A stretch of DNA of 64,000 nucleotides from Vandiemenella viatica (Eukaryota > Arthropoda > Insecta > Orthoptera > Morabidae). The DNA is taken from positions 266,911,930 to 266,975,929 of the forward strand of contig JARYHS010008074.1 in the NCBI GenBank assembly GCA_031002005.1, given 5' to 3'. Below, piece after piece: positions 44,176 to 55,436 of the stretch; within the stretch, counting starts at the first letter, position 1, and each line of letters opens with the position of its first letter. The notes below the pieces were generated by a model, which saw only the letters and a program-made list of their open reading frames with translations, was not told the origin of the DNA and made no database searches. Both the position numbers and the translations under genes were made by a program.

Positions 44176-46900
44176 TCTATTAGTATTATAGACAAGATGT
44201 AGCGTGTAGCACCTACGTCATGTCATGCGGTGACGTCAAGCTATGACGTTGCGATACGACGTCACGCTTTACGATATTATTTTTGGGAGTGCGCGTTATT
44301 TAATATCATTTCCAAGCAACAGTGAATAAATTAACTCACAGAACACTGAAATAAAAGTATTTATTGCGTTAAAATCGATATATCAATCATTAGATGCTTA
44401 TATTTACGTAATATTCTTTTGATATATTCAAGTATTCCTTAAATTCTTTGTTCATAGATATTGTAAGATAAAAGCTTTGTATTTCGAGCATCAGTGCTGC
44501 TAAATGTTTGGTTAGAGTATAACTAGCATGGATTAGAATTACAAGTTTCATTTGACGTTAACGCAGAGGGCATGAATAATTTAGTTTTTTTCAAAATTTA
44601 AACTGTGTCCTATTACTGAAATTATTTGTGTTTAAATTGGCATATTAATTAACAGTTTTTTTACTGAAACATTACATGGTTCAAATGAAAGAAGTTGCAA
44701 ATTGTTCGCGATATATACGGCCTAAACAACAATGAAATATTACATGGCATAGCTTAAGCTGTTATAGCATCCTTCGTTCTTGCTGGAGTCATTATTTCAG
44801 CAGATGTAAGCTATCTTAGCCATTAAAATATCAATCTTCATCATAGGTAGCTATTAAGATAGAAATATGTCAGAACCTGTGAAGATTTGGGATCAAGTTT
44901 ATATCGCGATGCATGGAATGTATTAAATTGCGTGTGATTGAAGCTTTGCTTTTCTATCAGAAATTTTAGCGGATATTATGGTTAAGCTGAAATGCAACCT
45001 GGACCAAGATGACAACTGAAGCTTTTTGCTACAGCACAATTAACGATAAATTACAATGAGCTTTATTTTGTAACAATTCTGATTAGTTAAGCAACTGCAG
45101 AGAAATATCCACGTTATTTAATAACATTTCTAGGCATCCACGAATAAACCAACTGACTGAACATTCTTATTAGTTGCTTAGATTCATTTAATATTAGTTT
45201 ATGTAGAAGTATTCGTTGATATCACATATATGTAAGTTAATTTTCGCAATGTTAGCGGCAGTTTTGATAGATTGTTATTAGAATTGGCACTTGAAGTTAC
45301 AGCAGAGCGCATGCGTTTTTTTTTTTTTTCCTGTTACTTAATTCATTACTTCGTTCTAACGAAAGTATTGCTAACATTTTTCGGTTGTGGAGCATCTTAC
45401 GTTTCAGAATTTTTAATTTAATTCATGGTGACGTTTCGGAAAAAAGGAGGGTGCAAATGTGAAGAAGATGCCATTATAACGAAGCAATTGATACAAATTT
45501 CAACAGGGCAGTACCAGCTTCCGGCCGGTGGTAAATATCACCTTCCACCCATTAAAACTAATATTACGTTGGAATGACGTAAGCTGTTAAGATTTATTTT
45601 TAATTTACTTTGGTTTTACTTATTTCAGCCGCTTGTAACTGTGTCAGCTATTCAAATGTGTTAGTATAATTCTGAATAACGAATATAAAAAATTAAGATT
45701 GAAGAACCCTTATAGATTTTTTATTTGGTTTATTTCGCGATGCAATGTGACCATTGAAATGTGATAAGTATATGTATTAATATGCGTGTAAAGTAAGTAT
45801 TGTTTCTCTGGCGGCATGTTTAGCACATGGAGGAAGGAAATATTTCCTCCATGGTTTAGCGTAGTACTGTACGTGGTTATGGGATTCTACGATAACCGTG
45901 AAGCCGCAATTTGTTGATGGATTCTTATGTAACTCGACGAAAAAAACTGAATATAGAGAATAAAATGTTTTGATATCTTACTTAATTCTCGAGATATTGT
46001 ATCTCAAAATTGACGTGGTTAGGTTGAAATGCGGCCTGGAACAGAAGAAAAATTTCGACATTGCCAAATTTGATGATGATATCGTATGTAACTCGAAGAG
46101 ACAAATCGAAAACAAATAATACATTTTCTTTCCATATCTCGCTTAGTTCTCGAGATGTTGTATCTCAAAATTTAGGTGGTTTGGGTGAAATCTGGCCTGG
46201 ACCAGAAAAAACAAATTACCAAAACCGCTATATCTACACGGTGGAAATGCACTATATGTGTTTTATTTTTTTCCTGGTGGTTGTTGTTAGGTTGAAATAT
46301 GTCCAAAATCACCAAAATCACAGTTATAATTGATTTTCAACATGCTATATCTCGAAAACCAAGAAAGATATATAAAAAAATTATTCTTTATTTTCGATTG
46401 ATTTCGTCGAGTTCTACAAGAATTCATCATCAGATTGTGGCACCACAGTAATGATTGAACTGCCTGTTGTTAGATTGAAATGCAACCTGGACCAGGATAG
46501 CAACAGAAACATTTTGTTATTGCGCAAGGCAATAGGAATTATATTATGATTAATTTTTGTGTTTATTTAAGCGATAGCTAAGAAATGAATACTGAAGTTG
46601 TTATGATTTAATTTAGTATCCTTCGTTTTCACTGTGGTCATTATTTCAACTGTAGGCTATGTAATTTATGTCATCTGTTAACACATCGATCTTCATCACA
46701 TTATTAGCGAAGATTGTGGTTTGACTGAAATGCGACCTGCATCAAGTTGACAACTGAAACGTTTTGCTACATCACAAGGGATGAGAAATTACAGCACATT
46801 GAGCTTTATTTCAAAACAATTCTGTTTAGGTAAGCAACTAAAAAGAAATTAATTGCCAGAATACTCCAAACCCGTCAATTTTGACGGGCTTTGTGACTAG
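44176..46900 (+). mobile_element. Helitron-like element (candidate)
   Basis: The 3' end has an 18-bp perfect palindrome CCCGTCAATTTTGACGGG (46871-46888), an 8-nt spacer and the terminus CTAG followed by T, the classic Helitron ending. A plausible 5' end is TCTATTAGTATTATAGAC at 44176, preceded by A. No Rep/helicase coding was found, so it would be non-autonomous. The interior has repeated segments (a block with GAAATGCAACCTGGACC near 44990 and 46480, and ATATCTCG-type arms near 45925-46430). Confidence 0.5.
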
Positions 46901-47305
46901 TTATAGAATAATCTACCATACCTGAAAAATGCTGACTTGTTTTTGACTGAGTTTTCACAGTAACCAACATTAGATATGTCTCATTATGCTGACTAATCCG
47001 CCGCTGGACCCAAAATTTTTCTCATTATGCTACTTCATCTGCTACCAGAGCTCAAAATTAAAATTTATTCCTTACCTTTTCAGTTGAATATCAGATATTC
47101 AGAATTGTATATCAAGGATTCAGAACTAAACAAGATATGAAAAAAAAAATCTTTACTTTTGATTTGTTTCAGGGGGTTAGGGAGCGTGCACAAACTACGT
47201 GGCTCGGTCCAGTGGGGGATGGGTCGGTTGGAAGGGTACGTTGGATTATGTAGGGGGATTGGGGGGGGGGGGTTTCGAGTGAGCTCACGTAGCTTTCCTT
47301 TCATA
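46901..47305. other. Spacer with G-rich tract
   Basis: A G run lies near 47262-47271. No gene was recognised. Confidence 0.4.
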
Positions 47306-47471
47306 ATACATATTCTTCGCGGGTTTGCCGCCGGATCACATTTTCTAATCACAAGCTTTCGGCGACTTGCACCACCGCCATCATCAGACCTGATGATGGC
47401 GGCGGTGCAAGTCGCCGAAAGCTTGTGATTAGAAAATGTGATCCGGCGGCAAACCCGCGAAGAATATGTAT
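47306..47471. repeat. 82-bp-arm palindrome with hammerhead-like cores, flanked by 13-bp direct repeats
   Basis: Left arm 47306-47387 and right arm 47390-47471 are reverse complements with one mismatch and a 2-nt centre. The right arm reads CUGAUGA (47390-47396), a stem II closed by GGCGGC with GUCGCC, then GAAA (47417-47420). The left arm reads the same on the minus strand. TTTCCTTTCATAA occurs at 47294-47306 and again at about 47506-47518, consistent with a target duplication around a roughly 200-bp insertion. Confidence 0.88.
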
Positions 47472-47518
47472 CAATAATACGCCGGGAAAGACTTATCTTT
47501 CATATTTCCTTTCATAAC

Positions 47519-48565
47519 ATTTTTCATAGTTAAAATGAGGAACAGAACTCATAACAGCGTGTGAATATTTATTTCCTTCGGTTAGTTATCTCCTTATGTA
47601 ATTTACAATAGTCTGACAAGAGAAAACAATACAAAATGTCTTCTGGAATCAAAAAGGAAAAAAGCTAAGTGCTACATGGGAAGGGGGGGTGGGTGGGTGG
47701 GTGGGAGGTAGAGCCAAAAGCCATGTAAGGCTATGTGGGGGTTGGGGGTTCACACGAGGCCAAAATAGAGCTATGTGGTTTATGCACACTCCCTTACAAA
47801 CTGCGGCAACATTTTATTGTGAACAGGATGTTAAAGATGATAGCCACAGACATTGCAGTTGTGCTGACAGAGATTGTGATCAAAGAAAATCTCTGTAGTT
47901 TTTTTGTTATTAGTTTCTCGCATTCAATATGGCGATCTGTGGGGTTTAAACACTGAATTTCCTGATTTAAAGGAAATAAAATTTCAAGTTTTGTTTAGTG
48001 TGCAAATTATTTATAATGTAAACTGATTTTATTGCTTTCTTTAAAGGCAATAGTCAGGGACATTGTATTTGTGTGTTTAGTGCAGAGTACGTAACATCTA
48101 GTTATTCCATCTTTGGTATTTGTCACCATACATTCATAATTTCATTTAATGCTTGGTGTTATGTAACGTTAAATCATAAGACTTAGCAAACAAATTGAAA
48201 TCCTAAGCTTTAAAACAAGTCAAAACCCTATCAAAATCTGCTCAGTAGTTTGAGTTTTTATAGCACAAATTTATCCGGTTTTTGTTTTATAGATATAGAC
48301 TAGCATTTGCCTGCTGCTTCATGTGCATGTGTTTTGGTATGTATAAAAGTTCCTTTCTGATTCTGTTCTGTTACCAAATATTGATGCAGACAGGCAAGAA
48401 TTGTAAATGTTTTCTGAAACCTTTCCTTTGTTTTACTTATAACCTTAAGTTCGGTTTCCATAATCATGTCTGACAGTTTTTTTCATTCATGTTTTAATGT
48501 AATACAGATTATGAAATAGTGGAAATGCTACCTGAAAAATTAACTGTACTAATTTTTAAAGGTTA
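47519..48565. other. Intergenic sequence without clear features
   Basis: A GGGT/GTGG-rich tract lies at about 47683-47708. No domain or element end was confidently identified; a TATAGATATAGA at 48289 may be an eroded Helitron 5' end. Confidence 0.4.
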
Positions 48566-48784
48566 CTAGCTGTTACCCGCGACTTCGTACGCGTGGACTT
48601 GGAGTTTCATTGCCAGAATTGGACATAGAAAACTGTTAGTAACGTAAGATTTGTCCCAAACAACACCGAGTCGACATAAAATGATGGAAAGCCATCATTA
48701 TATAATCCTATCGTCTAATCTGTCTCATGAAGAGAATCAATTTACAACATTTTTAAAAACAGAAAAGTAAGCGAAGGTGCGGGG

Positions 48785-50190
48785 ATGTGTGTGATATACC
48801 ATGACACTTTTGTCTTTGGCAGAAATATGAAATTGCCACAGGACGACCACTTTCAACCCCCATAGCTACCGAAATCTAACAACCATAGTGCACTACATGA
48901 GACACGATTCTACTACCAAACACAAACACCAATGCTCTATGCTATGTAGTTGTGGCAGAAAAGTGTCATATGCGGAGACAGTCGAAATACGAAAATATCC
49001 TTGGTCGGCCACTTACAACCACCATATCCATGGGCGCCGGGAGGGGGGTGCAAGGGGGTGCACTTGCACCCCCCTGACATCCCGGGTCGCTGTCTGGGCA
49101 GTAGTAGAGCTAAAAAAAAAGGTCGCCTAGCCCGGAAATTTTTGGGCCGAGAGGTGGGGGGGGGGGCACCAATGCAGCCCTGGTGCACCCCCCTAGAAGC
49201 AATCCATCCGGCGCCCATGCTTGCACCCCTCTGACATTTGGGCCAATAGGGGGGGGGGGCCAAATGCAGCCCTGGTGCACCCCCCTAGAAGCAATCCTGC
49301 CGGCGCCCATGACCATAACTACCCCAGTACCACAGTTTCTGAAATTCAGCCGCTGTTGGGATCGAAAGGTGACTCTGTGCTACTACTACACACAAACGCC
49401 AGTTATCTGTGATCTATAGTTTTCGCTGAAAAGTGATACACCATGACACTTTTGTCTTTGGCAGAAGTATGAAATTGCCACAGGACGACCACTTCCAACC
49501 CCCATTTCTACCACACTGCCATAGCTACCGACATCTAATAACCATAGTGCACTACATGAGATACGATTCTACTACCAAACACAAACACCAATGCTCTATG
49601 CTATGTAGTTGTGGCAGAAAAGTGACATATGCGGAGACAGTCGAAATACGAAAATATCCTCGGTCGGCCACTTACAACCACCATATCTACCACAGTACCA
49701 CAGTTTCTGAAATTCGGCCGCTGTTGTGATCGAAAGGTGACTCTGTGCTACTACTACACACAAACGCCAGTTATCTGTGATCTATAGTTTTCGCTGAAAA
49801 GTGATACACCATGACACTTTTGACTTTGGCAGAAGTATGAAATTGCCACAGGTCGACCACTTTCAACCCCCATATCTCCCACACCCCCATAGCTACCGAC
49901 ATCTAACAACCATAGTGAACGACAGGAAAGACGATTCTACTACCACACACAAACACCAAAGGTCTATGTTATGTAGTTGTGGCAGGAAAGAGAAGTATAC
50001 GGAGATACGAATTTTTGGTCAAAATATGAAAACGCCCTGCACTGACCAACTTTAATCATTATATCTCCCACATCCCCACAGCTATCGGCATTCGGCCAAC
50101 ATTGTGCACGACAGGAAACTCCATGCTACTTCCACCGACAAACATCAGTGATCTGTGCTAGGTAGTGGTGGCTGAAAAGTGAAATATAGG
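48785..50190 (-). repeat. 187-bp satellite, array B, with dimeric organisation
   Basis: The unit marker ACACAAACNCC appears at about 48917, 49388, 49577, 49756, 49945 and (diverged) 50138. After removing the 283-bp MITE and its 8-bp duplication, spacings alternate near 180 and 189 bp. Units two apart are nearly identical (for example 48799 onward against 49434 onward), giving a roughly 368-bp dimer. It is the same satellite as array A at 10930-11610, inverted. Confidence 0.92.
49029..49311. mobile_element. MITE (283 bp) with CATGGGCGCCGG inverted ends, in the satellite
   Basis: The ends are CATGGGCGCCGG and CCGGCGCCCATG, perfectly inverted. The flanking 8-bp sequences ACCATATC and ACCATAAC differ by one base and look like a hAT-length duplication. 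The segment ATGCAGCCCTGGTGCACC and its continuation to the terminal repeat occurs twice in tandem, so the 3' end was duplicated. G and C runs are frequent. Confidence 0.82.
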
Positions 50191-52117
50191 AAAAAACACG
50201 TCTATTTTTATATTTATATAAGATATGCAAAGTAAAAAAAAAAAGTTTACAAAGGGTTTTATTTTTGTTGTGTGAGTAAGTGAAGCAATTTTTAATGGAA
50301 ATAAGATGTTACCTTTAACTTACTTGGTAGGTTGATCACTGTAATTCCCATGTGTGCCATTTTTCAATGTCGATACGGAGAACTGCATGGTAAACATGGT
50401 ACCTCGAATTTATATCGATATAGTAGTTACCTGCATCTTTGTCCTCTTGGAAATGTGTTGTAGTATAACAGTTTCTTTATTAATAATAACAGTAATAAAT
50501 ATTTCAATGTAATAATAAAAATTTATTTACATTATGTAACAAAAAAATGCAATATTCAATAACCTCAGAAATATAATCTTTTTTTGCTGTTTGGATATTT
50601 GGTTTATTTTGACGATACGATGATTCAATCAATTATTTTTGCTTAAAATAAAAATTTATGTGGACTAAACTAATCTTGTGCGGGTTCACATATTAAGAAT
50701 TATTTTTAATCACCGTATTACTGGTGCCATTATTTCAGCCACATTTACGTAATTTGAAAGTGTAAAGATTTGATCACAACAGACACTCTATTGAGTGTCT
50801 GTATTAATGCACATGTGACTGAAGCTATGATTTCCAAATTTGGTTCAGTTGAAATGCAGCCTGGACCAGAATGACAAGCTGATATGCTTTGTTAAATCGT
50901 AAGGGAAAAAGTATTTAGCTTTATAATTTACACGGTGTAGCATTAGTTTATGAGTTACACTTAATTCCCTTTGTTTTCAATTACTGATTTCATTTTTTCA
51001 GTCTCATATAAGTACTTCCAGTGAGCCATGTTTCAGTGACGAAACTGTGAATGTCTTAATGAGCATGTGACAGAAGCAATGATTTTCGAACGGAAACATT
51101 AGCCATAAATGTGATTAAGTTGAATTGCAATTCTGTTGGTTCCATGTTGATATCTTCACTAACTCAGTAGCGCGTAAGATAAAGGTAAAATCTTATTTCT
51201 CATAAACACTGCTTCAATTACTTATATCACAAAAATAAAACCCTCTCTAAACAACAAACTTTTTACTTCGAACAATAATTAATAAAAAGAACAGTTGATT
51301 CTACTGAATGTGGTTTGAACAGCAGCCAAAATATGCACACGTTTCTTGGGTAATATCATTCAATAATATTTGCACATTATAGCAAATTATATTAATCGAG
51401 TAAAGTCCATCAAAATATTGACAAATGTTAAGCAAGAAATATGTATTGTTACCTTTTTATATTTATGGTAGTTGTTTCTCAGGCATATTTCTTCGAGAAA
51501 AGAACTGAATTTCATATCCTTTATGAGATGTAAGGAAGAAATATTGGCATATTAATTTATTTTATTTTACAGCGTTTTGAAAGACATATTGTACCAGAGA
51601 TAAAATGTTTAACTGCCTACCAGAGACAATATATATGTACCACATTAGTAATCTAACGCATTTCCCATTGTAACTTACTTGTTAATATGGCAAGTCAATG
51701 GTTTTTGAGTCATATATGCCATTTATTTTAATTACCACAGTCCAGGAAACTGAATAACTAAAGTTAAAAAACTGGATCCTAAATTAAGTCGTATAACCTT
51801 TTGTCAGATTTTTGCGAAAGTAGTGCCTGTCTGAAATACATAATGATCAATGCTCCTTAATTTTACATATAAAAATGTTAATAATTTCTTGCTTCGTACC
51901 TCAGTACATATAAGTCATTAGCTATTTCTGCAGATTTTAATTTGGACTTTAGCTCTAAAAATTTGAAATCCCCATCCAAATTTATGTGGTACCTGTTCAA
52001 ATAAAGAGACATATGCAGTTTGCTTACACATTTTTAATAGTATAGATTACTATTGCTAATCTGTGCTCAATTGCTTTTGATATTCTCCCTCTCCCATCAC
52101 TCAGTACTCCATATATA

Positions 52118-54100
52118 TATTAAACATTTGGATAGAAGAAAAACCACTGCTTAACATAGAAGAGGATTCCTGCGGTGTTGATACACGAAAAAAACACATA
52201 CACGCATAGAATAAAATTTTTGAGCCTGTGGCCCTTCTTCAGTAGTAGTGAAATGGCTGCATGTTGGAGCCTGGCAGCCAACTGAGTAAGCACACCAGGC
52301 CGGTAGCTCATGGGGGGGGGGGGGAGGGGAGTAGAGAGGCATAAGTTAGAAAATACTAATAAATAGATAATAAACCTGTCCATAGGGACCCATTGTGGAA
52401 GTGCTGTAGATATCACCTGATGGTCCTAAATTGCCTATTAAGTAATGGATGTATGTGCAAAAAACAGAAATATGTGAAGACAAAATTAAAAAAAAATGGA
52501 TATTTAAAATTAAGCTAAATTTGAAGTTACAAAAAGATAGGCTCTGGTGAGCGATGGTTCCATGGAAAAAGGTGGGGGGTGAGGGCGATGGGTGGGAGGA
52601 AAATTGGTGCTATCTTAAATTTAGTCCAGGTGGTTGTCTGGTGCCCACCTTCAGAGTTCTGAAATGCTGCTTCTGTCCGAGAGGACTCTGTTGGCGCAGA
52701 CCGCAAAACATTTGTTAAGATTGTTGGTGCCATGAGTGATCGCATGATAAGATACAGGGAGGTCAGGGTTCTGGGTGAAAACTGATTGTCTGTGTCCATT
52801 CATTCTGATGGCTAGTGGATTTGTTGTCAGACCAATGTAAGAGGCTGGGCAATGGTTGCAGGTGAGTTGATATATAAGGTAGGAGGATACACGTTGCAAG
52901 TCCTGTGATGGGGAAGCTTTCCTCAGTTACGGGGTTGGTAAAGGTGGTGGAAGGCAGGTGCATAGTGCATAATTTGCAGCGGGATTTGTTGCAAGGAAAC
53001 GAATCTTGGGGCTGCCTTGCAGGCTGGGGGGCCCCATGTTTATCGACCAAGGGTTAGTTGAGGTTTGTAGGTCTGCTGGAGCAGGTTCTGGTGGGGGGGG
53101 GGGGAGAGGATTTTTGAGGTTTCTCATCTCGTCTCAGGGCAGGCTGGAAGGAAGTCGTAACCTTGTCGCAGGACTCGGTTGACGGATCAAACCTGGGAAA
53201 TATCGGGCAATTGAAATGGGGCTATTATTCATTTTTGAGGGTTGTGTGCTGTTGATAGGTTGAGTGGGTTGTGATGTGGCCCGTGAAACTTGTTTTGTGA
53301 ACTAAATCTGGTGGGTAATTGTGGGAAATAACGGCTTTGGAGATGTTGCTGGCATACTATTGGAGGGCTGTTCATTGGAACATATGTGACTTCCCCGAAT
53401 GCCACGGGGAGGAAGCGTTTGATGTGGTGAGGGTGGCAGCTGTTGTAATGAAGTTACTGTCGTAGGTTGGTGGGTTTGATATGGACAGATGAGACGATGT
53501 AGCCATTTGTGATGGATAGTTCAACATCCAGGAAAGTGGTATGTGTGTGGAAGTAAGTCCACGTGATTTTCAGAGTGCTGGTGGTATTGAGTTTATTGAG
53601 GAAACTGAGTAGGTTGTCTTCCCTTTGGGCCCAGATTATGAAAATGTCATTAATGAATCTGACACAGAAAAGGGGTTTCAGATGGGATCCAGCTAAGAAT
53701 GACTGTTCCAGGCGGCCTAGGCAGAGGTTAGCATATGAGGGAGCCATACGAGTGTGCATGGCAGTGCAGTTGACTTGGTGGTAAATTTTGCCATCGAATA
53801 AAAAAAAGTTGTTGTTCAGTATTAGCTCGGCCAGGGTGATCAAGAAAGATCTGGTGGGGAGGCTATTGGGGAGAAGCTAGCCTGAAAATGTTCCATGGTG
53901 CTGTGCCCATGACAGTGGGGAATATTAGTATATAGGGAGGTCACCTCCACTGTTACTAGGAAGGCATCAGGGGGAAGAGGTGTGGGTGCCGTGACCAGTC
54001 GAGAGAGGAAGAGTGTGAGGGAAGCTGGCTGACAATAACTTCTGAAAGTTTGGGAATAAAGGGACATAACTGGGATTGTTGGCACTGCCTCAGAGTGAAT
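52118..54100 (-). pseudogene. Penelope-like element (PLE5): RT, GIY-YIG and 3' tail
   Basis: The minus strand from 54085 gives RT motif A-like VTVEVTSLYTNIPH, with Glu where PLE RTs normally have the catalytic Asp. Then come LFDGKIYHQVNCTAMHTRMA, and motif C RFINDIFIIW with one Asp changed to Asn. A linker follows, then the zinc cluster (FPCNKSRCKLCTMH), GIY-YIG (IYQLTCNHCPASYIGLTT, IRMNGHRQSVF) and SISEL. Frameshifts lie near 52900 and elsewhere. The 3' tail runs to about 52118 and ends TATCCAAATGTTTAATA. The two RT active-site changes make it inactive independently of its frameshifts. Confidence 0.85.
52215..52245 (-). ncRNA. Hammerhead-like core in the PLE5 tail (degenerate)
   Basis: Minus strand: CUGAAGA (52242-52236), a GGGCC/GGCUC hairpin, then AAAA where GAAA is required. 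It aligns with the motif in PLE3, whose GAAA is intact but whose first C is changed. The two copies therefore complement each other in showing that the ancestor had a complete core. Confidence 0.5.
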
Positions 54101-55436
54101 GGAAGTGAACCATAAATTTGTTAGAAAAGACTATTAACAGTTGCAACACAGCAAAAGGGTTAAACTTTTCGAGAAGCGTGAAATAGTTTTTAAACACAAA
54201 TGCTGTGGAAAATTTAAGTCGGTTGGAGAGAGCTCCGTGTAGCTACAAGCCAGGCACAAGTAAGATATGTGTATATATATATACACACACACACCTGTGT
54301 AAGCCATGTGAATATGCTCCTTGTTTATAAATGGCTTTGCTTTAAAGCTTTTTTAATTTCCAGTCAGCTTCTGGAATTCAGCTAACCATACATAGTGAAA
54401 ACTTGAAGTCTGAAACTATTTTTTTTATATATATATATAAGCTAGATGTCTGTGACTGACAGACAGACAGTGGAAGATCATCAGCAATAGAGCAGAACCG
54501 TATTAAATTGACTAAATGCAGATAGAGCCACAGATTGAAGCCATTTATGTAATAGCTACCCTAGACCCATGATACTATTGGATTTATTGGGATCAGAATT
54601 ATCCTAATTTTTCTACATACAGAGCAAAGATCCTGTTTTAAAGTCATCACTTATTTATGAGTAAGTAATATTAGACAGTTACAGTTTCATGGTGCATAAG
54701 AAGGGCCAGTTATGTGTATATTTACCTTCTTATTTTATCTAGTTCATAATTTGAAGCACTGAAGTACAGTTCATCTACACTTAATGAAAAAATGATGAAG
54801 ACTGTGATGAAGTAAATCATGTAGTACAGTCAAAAGCATAAATTTTGTCGGTTACCAATTTACCAGAGGTAATCACCATGTTATTTACTAGCAGAGAAAA
54901 TATTACTCCACATTCCACTCTGTATCTATTCGGTCACACTCTATTTAATTTCTTTTATTTCATTCTTATAAAAAAAGTAGGAATACTTGATGAAACTCTG
55001 AATTAGTAGTAATAACCTAAATGTTGGTACTTCTTAAGTACCAAAAGCTACAGTTCTTTGAAGTGCCTCTCAAATCCTATTCTTGTTTAATGTATTTCCT
55101 CTGAACATTTTTGTTACCTGTGAGAACATTGTGGCACATTAATTATAAAAAAATCTATATTTAACTGTTGTTAACAGCTGAAGCACATTTGTGTGGAGGT
55201 AAGCTTGTGAGATTATTGTGTTTTCATTTAACGTTAGATTAAGACATAAATTTTCTACTGATAGCATTACACTATCATTAATTCTACACATTATGTATGA
55301 GCTGGCATCCAGTTGTTGGAGTGTTGATCACATAAAACAATGTGATATTCAGAGATATGAAAAATAGTTTTTATGAAATAGGTATTTTTAAAATACTTTT
55401 ATTAAGATAAATTACCTTTGTTCACTTATTAGGTGT
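54101..55436. other. AT-rich sequence without features
   Basis: A TATATA/CACACA microsatellite (about 54270-54293) and an ATATAT run near 54426 are present; nothing else was recognised. Confidence 0.5.

Larger units (their letters stand above)
48566..52046 (-). mobile_element. Helitron-like element carrying satellite array B
   Basis: On the minus strand the 5' end is TCTATACTATTAAAAATG, starting at 52046 after an A. The 3' end has a CGCG/CGCG hairpin (CACGCGTACGAAGTCGCGGG), then GTAACAG, then CTAG followed by T (48565). These match known arthropod Helitron termini, and insertion between A and T fits. No Rep/helicase was found. The 3' half consists of the 187-bp satellite with a MITE inside it; the rest is AT-rich non-coding sequence. 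Confidence 0.62.

Noticed and set aside
44200..44275. Cluster of TGACGTCA-like sites as a regulatory module
   Set aside because: GACGTCA-type words occur several times, but no coding or promoter context supports regulation; they may be repeat sequence.
48950..49412. Overlapping ORFs on both strands, rich in Pro, Gly and His
   Set aside because: They are translations of the GC-rich MITE and satellite units, not genes.
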